Notes: generated from the sequence alone by a model not told the origin. A DNA stretch of 64,000 nt from Salinimicrobium tongyeongense (GCF_026109735.1 NZ_CP069620.1:992001-1056000), one strand, 5' to 3'. Positions 52,846-62,353 are shown, counted from the first letter of the stretch. Numbers and translations are program-made.

Positions 52846-54827
52846 CAGATAATTTTCTTCAAAACTAAAGTTTCTGATTGTTTCTCTACCATTTGTGCAT
52901 AAAATTCTTTTAGGGCAGTATACTGCTCCGGAAGAAAAACAATATTCTTCAAAGTAAAATCGGCTTCAAATCGCAAATACCTCCCGTTTTGTTTCACCAG
53001 GAATTTGAATTCACCCTCACCTCCATTTATCTGGACAATTGAACTTTCGGGCAGAGATTCAACTTCATAGTCTTCAGGAATAAGAAGATTTATAGTTTTC
53101 TTCGTCATCATAGGGAATTCAAAGAAGATTGGGTACTGCCTTTCATCTGCTTTAAAAGGATTCTCAGCCAGGCCGTTAAAGATAAATGGCTTAATATATA
53201 CTTTATCGTTAATGACATCTACTCCCTGCTGCAACTCGAAGACATAAGACTCTTTTACCTCTAAACCTATTGAATCAAGGTTCTCCTGCCGTACTTCGGA
53301 TATTTTAATATTCCCCTTCTCTTTTTCAAGATTCTCCAGAAGAACCTGCTCAGAAAGTCCTTCCACTTCTTCCCTGTATGCCTTTGCAAAGAGGCCATCA
53401 TAGCTTTCCGCCGCTTTCCCCCTAAGCACCATATCATTACCCAGTTCATAACTTAACACAGAGACATCAGATGACAGAACCCCAGAATACAGATCTACCC
53501 AGTCTGAAGATAAATTTTCCCGAATGAGCCTTCCTTTCCAGTTCCTTGCCCGCTTAGGCAATTCCCCCGGTGCAGCATGAGGGTCTGTGGCGTCGAGTAA
53601 AACAGCACCTTCCGGAAATTCGATCACAGAGACCACATAATTAAACCCGGTACGGGTAGGAAAAACCGGGATGCCATTACTGCGTGTACTCAACACGACG
53701 GGATTAGCATTGAGACCGGCATATTTTAACATGGCAGTTAGCAGGAGGTTAATATCCCCCACGTTTCCTTCCCCTTTTTTAAAGGCAGTTTTCCCACCGC
53801 TTTCTGGCATAAAGCCGTAGTAGCCGTTCCACTTCACTTTTTGTTTTACAAATTTGTAGATGAGCTGCATTTTTTCAAGAGGTGATTGCACCCCCTGCAC
53901 GAGCTGGTCTACCTCATCTTCAAAATAACCATCCCGGTTTATTTCCTTTTGAAAGTCGGCGTCATTAAATATGCTTTTGGCCACACTTTCCCAATCTTCA
54001 GCATAGTTTTTTGTGGTAGTATTTGGGAATCTTGTAGAGGTAAGCTCCCATTTCAAAAATGCAGCATAATTATGCAGATAATCTACGTAATCTTCCTTTT
54101 TAAGGGCAGGTACATTGTTTGTGGCCACTTCATACACATTCTGTGAAAACTGAAGCCTTGATGTGCCCCTGCCATTATTATTTAGGTGAACGAAAGGTTC
54201 GGTACTTTCAGTAATGGGTAATATCAAAGGGGATTTAGGGTTTGAATATTTTCTGAAATTAAGGTATTCAGGGATCACTATTTTTACCTCAAGCCGGTTT
54301 ATGGGAATAGTATACTGCAGCGGCGTTTGGTCTATTGAAGTAACAAAGGGAGAGTTCAAGGTGTATTTATACTCAATTACACTTCCTTCCTGCACAACAG
54401 GCATCGTAATTTTAGTAGTAAGCCGGTAATCATTTTCTTCCTCTTCAAAAATGCCATTTTTGCCAAGTTTTTCTGAAGTGAGTTTCCCATTATTGATATT
54501 ATAGGTATAGCCTTTAATACTGCTCACCCTTTCTTCGTCATTGGAATTTTTATAATAAGAAATCTCTTTAGTGGCCCAGTCAAAGCCCTCTTTAGTATAG
54601 ATCTTGATCCTCTCGTGCACATCGGTGACCAGTGTAAAGCCAATTCCGTTATCATACCTGTAGTACACATTGTGGCTGCGGTATAAAACTGCGGCATCTA
54701 CTTCTTTGTCAACAGGATGAAATTCTTCCTTAACTTCATCAACTGACACTTTTCCAAAACGAAAGTCCTGGGCGCCTGCTCCAAAACTTAGCAGCACAAA
54801 AGCTGCAACAAAATAAAACTTATTCAT
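52845..54827 (-). CDS. DUF3857 protein with degenerate transglutaminase-like domain
   Basis: A 660-aa exported protein starting at ATG 54827 (MNKFYFVAAFVLLSFGAGAQ, signal peptide); the frame continues 46 codons further up into the neighbouring gene but that part has no signal sequence. It has an N-terminal DUF3857 beta domain (about 40-230), a transglutaminase-like domain (about 270-440) and a C-terminal DUF2569-like beta domain. The usual catalytic Cys is replaced: GNVGDINLLL carries Val356, and FNYVV replaces the GDHV histidine motif. It is likely a non-catalytic paralogue of the next upstream gene. Confidence 0.83.
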   Translation of the reverse strand: MNKFYFVAAFVLLSFGAGAQDFRFGKVSVDEVKEEFHPVDKEVDAAVLYRSHNVYYRYDNGIGFTLVTDVHERIKIYTKEGFDWATKEISYYKNSNDEERVSSIKGYTYNINNGKLTSEKLGKNGIFEEEENDYRLTTKITMPVVQEGSVIEYKYTLNSPFVTSIDQTPLQYTIPINRLEVKIVIPEYLNFRKYSNPKSPLILPITESTEPFVHLNNNGRGTSRLQFSQNVYEVATNNVPALKKEDYVDYLHNYAAFLKWELTSTRFPNTTTKNYAEDWESVAKSIFNDADFQKEINRDGYFEDEVDQLVQGVQSPLEKMQLIYKFVKQKVKWNGYYGFMPESGGKTAFKKGEGNVGDINLLLTAMLKYAGLNANPVVLSTRSNGIPVFPTRTGFNYVVSVIEFPEGAVLLDATDPHAAPGELPKRARNWKGRLIRENLSSDWVDLYSGVLSSDVSVLSYELGNDMVLRGKAAESYDGLFAKAYREEVEGLSEQVLLENLEKEKGNIKISEVRQENLDSIGLEVKESYVFELQQGVDVINDKVYIKPFIFNGLAENPFKADERQYPIFFEFPMMTKKTINLLIPEDYEVESLPESSIVQINGGEGEFKFLVKQNGRYLRFEADFTLKNIVFLPEQYTALKEFYAQMVEKQSETLVLKKII

Positions 54828-54837
54828 TATAAATGGT

Positions 54838-56766
54838 TTAATTGCTCCGCACGAGAACTGCTTTTTGATTTCCCAGAGCGTGGATTGAATACATAAAATC
54901 TCGAAATTCCTGGAGTGCATCTGCAGGCCAGGTACCTTCGTTGAGCGTGTAGGAGCGTTCAACACATATTATTTTTTTACCTTCTATCTCGGTCAGCTTT
55001 GCCTCAAAACTGAAACTTCCGAATTTACTATCGAGCTTCACCGCTTCAGGAATTGCTTCAGATTCAAAATTCTCTGGCAATTCAAATTCAAAACGGTCTT
55101 TTGCAGTGGTGCCACGACCTATTTTAATGGGCAGCTTACGATCTTCACGGTCTGAAATCGAATAAGTAGCCACACTTAAAAAATTGAGCGGCATTAATAG
55201 ACGGTTGGCAACTTTGGAAGGATACTTTTCACCTGAAAATTTGATTATTTCGGTAAATTCCTGCTTTTCCCGGTCATTGATAAATTGGGGCGCTTCAAGA
55301 TCCAGGCCTTTGAGGTGCCCCCAGTTTTTCTTGTAGAACAAAACCTGATCTTTTTCTGATGCCGAAGTTATCCTATAGGTGTTGCCGTATGAAATCCCCC
55401 TGCTCTTTCTTTCAAAAGCAGCTTTATAGCTTCCATCTTCTTTTAAGCTTATGCGTATTGCTGTTTCCTGTACATTTTCTGAAGGGGAATAGGTTTTGGT
55501 CTTAACAATTTCACCTCCTTCAGGTTTTACCAGCAGCACATGCCGGTCATCTGTAAAATCTCCCAGATAATTAAACGGAAGGGTTTGACTGGTACATTCC
55601 AGCCAGATATCCTCTTCATTTTCCCTGGGAACATTAAGAATAACATGATCGCCCTGTATTGAAACAAATTCCGGGTCTATATCTTTTTTGTCTTCGCCAG
55701 AATACACTACTGCATAATATGAAGTGATGTCTTGAGAATCAAGAAGGGCTTTAGTATAGTTGGTGAGTCCTTTACAATCTCCGTATTTCACTTTGTCAAC
55801 TTCTTCGGCAGAAATAGGTTCCCAGCCACCAATGCCTAACTGCACGCTTATATACCTCGAATTTTGCTGAACATAATCATATATAATCCTGGCTTTCTCT
55901 ACATCATCTTTGGCTCCTGCTGTTAGCGCGGTGATTTTATTAATAGTTGCGACCGGAAGCTTGTTCCTGCCTGCCAATAGATTATCATACTGCCACTTTC
56001 CAAATTCTTTCCAGGTGGCACCGCTTCCTTTCACGCCAACCAGGGCAAATTCATCTAAGGCCACCTGTAAACCGGGAGTAAAATCTTCAAGGGACGGGCT
56101 TAATGGTTCATACTTATAGGCAGGAAAATTGGTTAGCGTATAGATAAGCTGGTTTCCTGAATTATCTTTTACCAGCTCCAGGCTGTCAAGATTTCTTTCC
56201 TGAATTCTATATTCAATATTTTCCGGAATTAAGACCTGGTAGCTCGATTTTTCCACACTTACATTAAAACCCCTTACAGGATTCCAGTCGGGCAAAAAAA
56301 TGGTGCTATTTGTCTCCACTTCACTTTCATAAACAATAGTGTACGGATAGTCATTGGGGGTAAAATCGGCATAACTAACTCTTGTATCGCTATACAATGT
56401 GCCTGATGAAGTGGCACTGCGGTCTGTAAAATGCTTTGCCTTAAACTTTTTGATTTCATTTCCGTTCTTGTCATAGATCAAAAGGCTTTGTCCTTTAATT
56501 TTAATGTTGTTACTGTAAAAGTCACCTGCAAATGCAAAACGATCTCCATTTTCATTCAAGATCGTGATCACTTTACGACTGTTCATACTCATCTTATCAA
56601 CTGAATTTACAGTAATTGACAGCAGCTGCTCACGAACTACTGCATGTGCATTTTCTTTCAAAGGGGCATCAATAAGATCTATGGAGTAGGGAGAGCTTTG
56701 GGAAAGCACTGTTGAAGAGGGTACCAACAACAGGAATAAAATAAAAAATAAGCGGAACATGAACAT
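54838..56766 (-). CDS. DUF3857 protein with intact transglutaminase-like domain
   Basis: A 642-aa exported protein: signal peptide (MFMFRLFFILFLLLVPSSTVLSQ), DUF3857 domain (about 50-240) and transglutaminase-like domain with Cys331 (KYGDCKGL) and His374 (GDHVILNV); the third position is Glu in WLECTSQ rather than the common Asp. The natural substrate of this Bacteroidetes family is unknown; proteolysis or cross-linking in the periplasm are possibilities. It lies 10 nt upstream of its degenerate paralogue in the same direction. Confidence 0.83.
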   Translation of the reverse strand: MFMFRLFFILFLLLVPSSTVLSQSSPYSIDLIDAPLKENAHAVVREQLLSITVNSVDKMSMNSRKVITILNENGDRFAFAGDFYSNNIKIKGQSLLIYDKNGNEIKKFKAKHFTDRSATSSGTLYSDTRVSYADFTPNDYPYTIVYESEVETNSTIFLPDWNPVRGFNVSVEKSSYQVLIPENIEYRIQERNLDSLELVKDNSGNQLIYTLTNFPAYKYEPLSPSLEDFTPGLQVALDEFALVGVKGSGATWKEFGKWQYDNLLAGRNKLPVATINKITALTAGAKDDVEKARIIYDYVQQNSRYISVQLGIGGWEPISAEEVDKVKYGDCKGLTNYTKALLDSQDITSYYAVVYSGEDKKDIDPEFVSIQGDHVILNVPRENEEDIWLECTSQTLPFNYLGDFTDDRHVLLVKPEGGEIVKTKTYSPSENVQETAIRISLKEDGSYKAAFERKSRGISYGNTYRITSASEKDQVLFYKKNWGHLKGLDLEAPQFINDREKQEFTEIIKFSGEKYPSKVANRLLMPLNFLSVATYSISDREDRKLPIKIGRGTTAKDRFEFELPENFESEAIPEAVKLDSKFGSFSFEAKLTEIEGKKIICVERSYTLNEGTWPADALQEFRDFMYSIHALGNQKAVLVRSN

Positions 56767-56864
56767 TGACAGAACTATAGGTTGGTTCTGCTAATATAGT
56801 ATTTTAACTCTTTTTAACACATTTTTAAGTTTTTAATTTTAGGAAAAATAAGTTCCGTAACAAA

Positions 56865-57317
56865 TTAACCTCTATTCTTTGAATCAATTATGATCGTTAC
56901 AGGGCCATCATTAAGAAGGTTCACCTTCATATCGGCACCAAATATTCCTGTCCCTATCTTTTTGCCCAGTTCTTTTTCAAAAGCAGACACAAATTCTTCA
57001 TACAGCGGAATGGCCACATTGGGTTTGGCGGCTTTAAAATAGCTTGGCCTGTTGCCCTTTTTGGTGCTGGCGTGCAGCGTAAACTGGCTTACCACAATGG
57101 CCTCGCCCTCTACATCAAGCAGCGAATCGTTCATTACGCCACTGGCATCATTGAAGATACGCATATTCACAATTTTTTTACACAACCAGCTAATATCTTC
57201 ACCGGCATCTTCATTTTCTATGCCTATAAGGATCAATAAACCTTTACCAATTTCGGCATTTTTGACACCTTCTATAATTACTGATGCTTCAGAAACCCTC
57301 TGAATTACTGCTCTCAT
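56865..57317 (-). CDS. dtd: D-aminoacyl-tRNA deacylase
   Basis: A 150-aa enzyme hydrolysing D-amino acids and glycine mischarged on tRNA. MRAVIQRVSEASVIIEG at the N-terminus, SQFTLHASTKKGNRPSY (the SQFTL motif) and NDGPVTIIID at the C-terminus (the GP-containing motif) are diagnostic. It starts within the rsgA stop (ATGA at 57314-57317), so the two are coupled. Confidence 0.96.
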   Translation of the reverse strand: MRAVIQRVSEASVIIEGVKNAEIGKGLLILIGIENEDAGEDISWLCKKIVNMRIFNDASGVMNDSLLDVEGEAIVVSQFTLHASTKKGNRPSYFKAAKPNVAIPLYEEFVSAFEKELGKKIGTGIFGADMKVNLLNDGPVTIIIDSKNRG

Positions 57318-58270
57318 TCCTGTTGATGGTTATCAAAGCGATAGTTTTGTTCGTCTTCGCCTTTTAATATTTGCAGATAGCTTTTATAACGGGACCAGGG
57401 GATTTCCCCGGCTTCAAGTGCCTCTTTTACGGCACATTTTGGTTCTTCAAGGTGCAGGCAGTTGTAAAATTTACAGTCCTGCTTGCGCGCAAAGAACTCG
57501 GGGAAGTAAACTCCCAATTCCTCTTTTTCCATGTCTACCACCCCAAAGCCTTTAATGCCGGGGGTATCTATGATGCGGGCACCAAAATCGAGATCGAACA
57601 TTTCAGCAAAAGTAGTGGTATGCTGCCCCTGCCGGTGTTGTTCAGAAATTTTGGTGGTCTTTAGATCGAGTTTTGGTTCAATGGCATTGATCAAAGTAGA
57701 TTTCCCGGTGCCGCTGTGGCCCGAGATCATGCTGGTCTTATCCTGCATAAGCTCTTTTACCTGCTCTACATTTTTTCCTGTCTTGGCCGAAATTCCTATA
57801 CATTCATAACCAATTTGCCTGTACATGGCTGCCATGTACTTCACCTCATCAAGCTCTTCGGGTTTATACGTATCAATCTTGTTGAACAATAAAATGGCTT
57901 TGATGTGATAAGCTTCCGCAGTAACAAGAAAACGGTCTATAAAAGTGGTAAAAGTGGGCGGATTATTCAGCGTTACCAGCAAAAAAGCCTGATCTATATT
58001 CGAGGCAATGATATGGGTTTGCTTCGAAAGGTTAACCGATTTACGGATGATGTAATTCTCACGCTCCCCAATGCCGGTAATCACGCCGTTCTGCTCCTCT
58101 TCGCCGCTATCTTCCAGTTTAAACTCCACCCGGTCTCCCACGGCCACGGGATTGGTACTTTTAATCCCCTTGATCCTGAATTTCCCTTTGATACGGCATT
58201 TGAAAAACCTGCCGTCATCGGCTTTCACCTGGTACCAGCTTCCGGTAGATTTATAAACAGTTCCTTTCAT
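57314..58270 (-). CDS. rsgA: Ribosome small-subunit GTPase RsgA
   Basis: A 318-aa circularly permuted GTPase acting late in 30S assembly. It has an N-terminal OB fold (about 1-75), then the permuted G motifs in the order G4 NKID, G5-like SAKTG, G1 GHSGTGKSTLINAI and G3 DTPGIKGFG, and a C-terminal zinc-binding domain (CKFYNCLHLEEPKCAV; Cys-x4-Cys-x-His-x5-Cys). Forms an operon with dtd. Confidence 0.96.
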   Translation of the reverse strand: MKGTVYKSTGSWYQVKADDGRFFKCRIKGKFRIKGIKSTNPVAVGDRVEFKLEDSGEEEQNGVITGIGERENYIIRKSVNLSKQTHIIASNIDQAFLLVTLNNPPTFTTFIDRFLVTAEAYHIKAILLFNKIDTYKPEELDEVKYMAAMYRQIGYECIGISAKTGKNVEQVKELMQDKTSMISGHSGTGKSTLINAIEPKLDLKTTKISEQHRQGQHTTTFAEMFDLDFGARIIDTPGIKGFGVVDMEKEELGVYFPEFFARKQDCKFYNCLHLEEPKCAVKEALEAGEIPWSRYKSYLQILKGEDEQNYRFDNHQQE

Positions 58271-58290
58271 TTAGTGCTTTTCAAAAAAGG

Positions 58291-58344
58291 CTCCTCCAAA
58301 AACTTCTTCTGAATTACTATCCAAAAATGGCATTTTTGAAGGAG
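58291..58344 (-). terminator. Hairpin after the aromatic amino acid operon
   Basis: CTCCTCCAAAAA (58291-58302) pairs with TTTTTGAAGGAG (58333-58344) with one mismatch; the inner part contains the recurrent CAAAAATGGCATTTTTG (58322-58338). It lies about 85 nt after the stop of the aroF/chorismate mutase gene. Confidence 0.5.
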
Positions 58345-58427
58345 ATTTTTTACCACAACAAATTAACAAGAAAAAATTAGATTAGAATTTTAAACCGGAA
58401 ACTAAGTGCTTTAATAACCCGCAAAAT

Positions 58428-59510
58428 CTATTGTTTCATGATCTTTTCCTGGTGATTGATAGATTCCTGGTGCACGGCTTTGAACAAACGCAGGATGAAT
58501 TCTTCGCTTAGCCCGTGCTGCTCGCCTTCCAGAACCATTTTCCCCAGAATTTCGTTCCATCTTTTGGTTTGAAGCACAGAAACGTTCTGAGATTTTTTCA
58601 CCCTCCCAATTTCGTCGGAAATTTTCATCCTTTTTGACAGCAATTCAATCAATTGGTTATCGGTCACATCAATTTGTGCCCTTAAATTGTGCAGTTTATT
58701 CTGAAATTCTTCACTTTCAGAAACTTCTTTCCGAATTTTGAGGTCTTTCATGATCTGCACCAAAGTGGCAGGTGTGATTTGCTGTTTTGCGTCACTCCAG
58801 GCGTTATCGGGGTCAAAATGCGTCTCCACGATGAGTCCGTCATAATTAAGGTCAAGCGCGGTTTGGCAAAGGTCAAAAATGATGTCCCTTCTTCCGGCAA
58901 TATGCGACGGGTCGAGGATTAGCGGCAAATCAGGGAACTTATTCTGCAGTTCAATGGCAATCTGCCACTCAGGGTTATTTCGGTATTTGGTCTTTTCATA
59001 GGCAGAGAATCCGCGGTGAATCACACCCAGGTTCTTGATATCGCAGGAGTAGAACCTTTCAACTGCACCCAACCACAGGGACAAATCGGGGTTTACGGGG
59101 TTTTTCACCAGCACCACCTTGTCGGTTCCCTTAAGGGCATCGGCAATATCCTGAACAATAAAAGGGGAAACCGTAGTACGGGCACCAATCCACAGGATAT
59201 CAATATCATGCTCAAGCGCAAGATCTACGTGATGCGGGCTCGCCACTTCGGTAGTGGTAAGCATCCCGGTTTCCTGTTTTGCCTTTTGCAGCCATTTTAG
59301 CCCCAGAGCACCAACGCCTTCAAAATTACCCGGGCGGGTACGGGGTTTCCAGATTCCCGCTCTTAAAACGGTAGCATCGGTATCTTTTAGCTGGTGCGCA
59401 ATTTTAAGCACCTGCTCTTCGGTTTCGGCACTACATGGCCCCGCAATTACCAGAGGATGTTCCAATCCAAAATTGTCTAGCCAGGTTCTGAGTTCTTTCT
59501 TGTTTTCCAT
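58428..59510 (-). CDS. DAHP synthase fused to chorismate mutase
   Basis: A 360-aa bifunctional enzyme. The N-terminal part (about 1-262) is a type I-beta 3-deoxy-D-arabino-heptulosonate 7-phosphate synthase (VIAGPCSAETEEQV, RAGIWKPRTRPGNFEGVG, VKNPVNPD, LPLILDPSHIAGRRD), condensing PEP and erythrose 4-phosphate. The C-terminal part (about 270-350) is an AroQ-fold chorismate mutase (LRAQIDVTDNQLIELLSKRMKISDEIGRVKK, in order). Bacillus has the same fusion in the opposite order. Last gene of the attenuator-controlled aromatic operon, 7 nt after tyrA. It provides both pathway entry and the branch-point step. Confidence 0.95.
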   Translation of the reverse strand: MENKKELRTWLDNFGLEHPLVIAGPCSAETEEQVLKIAHQLKDTDATVLRAGIWKPRTRPGNFEGVGALGLKWLQKAKQETGMLTTTEVASPHHVDLALEHDIDILWIGARTTVSPFIVQDIADALKGTDKVVLVKNPVNPDLSLWLGAVERFYSCDIKNLGVIHRGFSAYEKTKYRNNPEWQIAIELQNKFPDLPLILDPSHIAGRRDIIFDLCQTALDLNYDGLIVETHFDPDNAWSDAKQQITPATLVQIMKDLKIRKEVSESEEFQNKLHNLRAQIDVTDNQLIELLSKRMKISDEIGRVKKSQNVSVLQTKRWNEILGKMVLEGEQHGLSEEFILRLFKAVHQESINHQEKIMKQ

Positions 59511-59517
59511 TAGTTAA

Positions 59518-60366
59518 TCAGTTTATTCCGTTCAAAATTGTTTTTATGTGGTTTGTCTTTTCCATCTCTCTGAAAACCTCCTGAAAATTGTCATTTTTGA
59601 GAAGATCCCTGAATTCTGAAAGATTATTGATGTACTCTTCGAGGGTCTCGAGAATATTGTTCTTATTTTGCTGAAATATTGGCGTCCACATGGCGGGTGA
59701 ACTTTTTGCCAGCCGCACCGTAGAAGCAAATCCACTGCCTGCCAGGTCAAAAATGTCTTTTTCGTTCTGCTCTTTCTGAAGCACTGTTTTTCCCAACATA
59801 AAAGAACTGATGTGAGAAAGGTGAGAGACATAGGCGATGTGCCTGTCATGCGACGCAGGATCCATGTACCTGATGCGCATTCCCAACTTCTGAAAGATCT
59901 CCAGCGCCCTTTCCTGAAGTTTAAAAGCAGTTTTCTCTACCTCACAAATGATGTTGGTCTTGGCTTGAAAAAGGTTTTCTATTGCTGCTTCGGGGCCAGA
60001 GAATTCGGTTCCGGCAATGGGGTGTGCGGCAAGGAAATTCCTTCTATTGGGATGTGCCGCTATTGCTTCACACAAACCTGCCTTGGTCGAACCAGCATCA
60101 AAAATAAGCGTATTGGGACCCACCGCATCCAAAACCTCAAGAGCCACTTTTCGGGCAGCGTCAACCGGCACCGCAATAATTAATACTTCTGCCTCTCTAG
60201 CTTTTTCTAAAGTAGCCGGGCCGTCAATAAGTTTAAGCTCCTGGGCCTTTAACAGGTGCGCCTCACTGGCGTCACTGCCCGTGACCGCCACTCCCGGAAA
60301 AGCCTTTTTAAGCCCCAGTGCAAACGAGCCACCAATTAAACCTAAACCTATAATATGAACTTTCAT
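59518..60366 (-). CDS. tyrA: Prephenate dehydrogenase
   Basis: A 282-aa NAD-dependent enzyme converting prephenate to 4-hydroxyphenylpyruvate for tyrosine. The Rossmann motif GLGLIGGS (6-13), DAGSTKAG, HPIAGTEFSG and the substrate motif SHDRHIAYVSHLSH (with the key His) are intact. It is of the short cyclohexadienyl/prephenate dehydrogenase type without an ACT domain. Overlaps the aminotransferase stop by 4 nt (ATGA, 60363-60366). Confidence 0.95.
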   Translation of the reverse strand: MKVHIIGLGLIGGSFALGLKKAFPGVAVTGSDASEAHLLKAQELKLIDGPATLEKAREAEVLIIAVPVDAARKVALEVLDAVGPNTLIFDAGSTKAGLCEAIAAHPNRRNFLAAHPIAGTEFSGPEAAIENLFQAKTNIICEVEKTAFKLQERALEIFQKLGMRIRYMDPASHDRHIAYVSHLSHISSFMLGKTVLQKEQNEKDIFDLAGSGFASTVRLAKSSPAMWTPIFQQNKNNILETLEEYINNLSEFRDLLKNDNFQEVFREMEKTNHIKTILNGIN

Positions 60367-61511
60367 GCCGTTAATCTATTACAGGCTTTTATAATATTTT
60401 CTTCCGAAGCGCATAAAGAAAACCGGATATAGCCTTCTCCCTGACTTCCAAAAATGAATCCGGGGGCTGCGAAGATGTGGTATTTCTTCAGCAGATGTTC
60501 TACAAATCCTTCTGAAGTATTTCCCTGCGGGACTTTGCACCACAGGAACATCCCGGCCTGATCTTCAGAAAAACTGCATTTTAAAGCTGTAGCAAGTTTT
60601 ACGATTTCTTCCTTTCTCCGCTGGTAGATCTTATTCTGCTCGCTGAACCATTCCGGGGAAAGCCGCAGTGCCATTGCCGCTCCTGCCTGCAGGGGAAAGA
60701 ACATGCCACTGTCCATATTCGTTTTTACTTTGAGTACCGTGTTGATATGTTTTTCACTGCCGCACAACATCCCGATGCGCCAGCCCGACATATTGAAGCT
60801 CTTGCTTAGGGAATTTAGCTCGAGTACTCCATCCATGTCCTCACAATACTTAAGGATACTTTGAGGTTCTTCATTGAGGATAAAGCTGTAGGGGTTATCG
60901 TTCACAACAAGTATGCTGTGCTTTTTTCCAAACCTGTAGAGTTGCTCAAAAAGCTCTTTTTTAGCTACTGCCCCGGTGGGCATGTTAGGATAATTTACCC
61001 ACATCAGTTTTACCTTGCTCAAATCCCTTTTTTCAAGCTCTTCAAAATCGGGCAACCAGCCGGTTTCTTCATTGAGGTTATACAGAACTGTGCTCGCTCC
61101 AACAAGCCGGCTAACCGAAGCATAGGTAGGATAGCCCGGGTTTGGCACCAGCACCTCATCCCCTTCATTTAAAAACGCCATGGAAATATGGGTAATACCC
61201 TCTTTGCTCCCCATTAAAGGAAGGATCTCAGTTTCATGGTCAAGGGCCACACTATAGAAATTCTGGTAGAACTCTGCTATGGCTTTCCTGAAATCATTGG
61301 TTCCCCGGTACGGCTGGTACTGGTGCGCCGACGGATTGAGCAGCGCCTGGTGCAGAGCCGTCATCACCTGCGGTGGCGGTTGTAGATCTGGGCTTCCCAC
61401 TCCCAGATTTATAATGGGTTTCCCCGAATCCTGTAACGCCCTTACTTCCTTCAGTTTTGTTGAGAAGTAGTATTCTTCAACGTGGTTTAGTCGACTGGCC
61501 TGTGCGATCAT
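60363..61511 (-). CDS. Class I/II aminotransferase of the aromatic operon
   Basis: A 382-aa PLP-dependent fold type I aminotransferase. Motifs are NLGVGSPDLQPP at the N-terminus, YQPYRGTNDFRKAI, the NYPNMPTGAV segment (N-x-P-x-P), NDNPYSF and the PLP lysine Lys237 in SLSKSFNMSGWRIG. From its place between pheA and tyrA it probably transaminates phenylpyruvate and 4-hydroxyphenylpyruvate, or prephenate; annotation as an aspartate-type enzyme is also common. Its ATG overlaps the pheA stop (ATGA). Confidence 0.93.
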   Translation of the reverse strand: MIAQASRLNHVEEYYFSTKLKEVRALQDSGKPIINLGVGSPDLQPPPQVMTALHQALLNPSAHQYQPYRGTNDFRKAIAEFYQNFYSVALDHETEILPLMGSKEGITHISMAFLNEGDEVLVPNPGYPTYASVSRLVGASTVLYNLNEETGWLPDFEELEKRDLSKVKLMWVNYPNMPTGAVAKKELFEQLYRFGKKHSILVVNDNPYSFILNEEPQSILKYCEDMDGVLELNSLSKSFNMSGWRIGMLCGSEKHINTVLKVKTNMDSGMFFPLQAGAAMALRLSPEWFSEQNKIYQRRKEEIVKLATALKCSFSEDQAGMFLWCKVPQGNTSEGFVEHLLKKYHIFAAPGFIFGSQGEGYIRFSLCASEENIIKACNRLTA

Positions 61512-62335
61512 AATAAGCCGTTTTTATAGATTCCTAACACCTTTAATTCTTCGGTTAATTCCGAAAGTATGTTTAATACTTTTTGTAATTCTTCTTCGTC
61601 CTGGAAAAGCACATCGATAAAGAATGCGTATTTCCAGGGCACATCAATCACCGGCACACTCTGAATTTTGGTCATGTCTAGATCAAAATCCCTCAATATA
61701 TTGAGCACGCTTACCAGGCTTCCTCTTTTGTTTTCCAGGACAAATTTTAATGAAGCCTTATTTGCGCCGGTAACCACGGGAGCTGCGTTCTTTGACGAAA
61801 GCACCAGAAAACGGGTAGAGTTGCTTTTCATGGTTTGTATGCCTTCCTTTAAAATTTCAAGGTCATAGATATTTGCAGCGGCTTTACTGGCCACAGCTGC
61901 AACTCCCGTTAGATTTTGCTCTCTAATTCTCTTGGCCACCTCGGCTGTATCGGTATCTTCAATAAGCTCCATGTGGGGGTGGTCTTTAAAGAAGGTCTGG
62001 CATTGCAGGAGGGCCATTGGGTGAGAACACACTTTTTTAATATCGGTGATCTTCTGCCCAGGCAGCACCATGAGGTTCATAAAAATAGGAATGTAATGCT
62101 CACCCTTAATTTGTAGATTATTATCATCAATAAGGGCGTAATTGGGGAGAATGGTACCCGCAGTAGAATTCTCTATCGCCATGACTGCGCTTACAGAACG
62201 GTTGGTCAATAAGCTGTCAACAACTTCCCTAAACGATTGGCATTCGTCTACCGGAACTTCCTTTCCAAAATATTCCCGTGCAACCTGGTGGTGAAATGAT
62301 CCTTTTATTCCCTGTATGGCTATTTTTTCCTGCAT
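61508..62335 (-). CDS. pheA: Prephenate dehydratase
   Basis: A 275-aa enzyme converting prephenate to phenylpyruvate. The catalytic domain (1-180) has GIKGSFHHQVAREYFG, AIENSTAGTI and the TRF motif (174-176, NSTRFLVLS). The ACT domain (about 195-270) starts LKFVLENKRGSLVSVLNIL; its usual Phe-binding ESRP is QSVP (225-228), so feedback inhibition may differ. There is no chorismate mutase domain; that activity is on the fused aroF product. First structural gene of the operon, starting 12 nt after the leader terminator. Confidence 0.95.
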   Translation of the reverse strand: MQEKIAIQGIKGSFHHQVAREYFGKEVPVDECQSFREVVDSLLTNRSVSAVMAIENSTAGTILPNYALIDDNNLQIKGEHYIPIFMNLMVLPGQKITDIKKVCSHPMALLQCQTFFKDHPHMELIEDTDTAEVAKRIREQNLTGVAAVASKAAANIYDLEILKEGIQTMKSNSTRFLVLSSKNAAPVVTGANKASLKFVLENKRGSLVSVLNILRDFDLDMTKIQSVPVIDVPWKYAFFIDVLFQDEEELQKVLNILSELTEELKVLGIYKNGLL

Positions 62336-62353
62336 ATACTTTTTGGCAAAAAA

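Noticed and set aside
54828-54965. 46-codon N-terminal extension of the second DUF3857 gene
   Set aside because: It overlaps the end of the upstream paralogue in another frame and would bury the signal peptide that starts at 54827.
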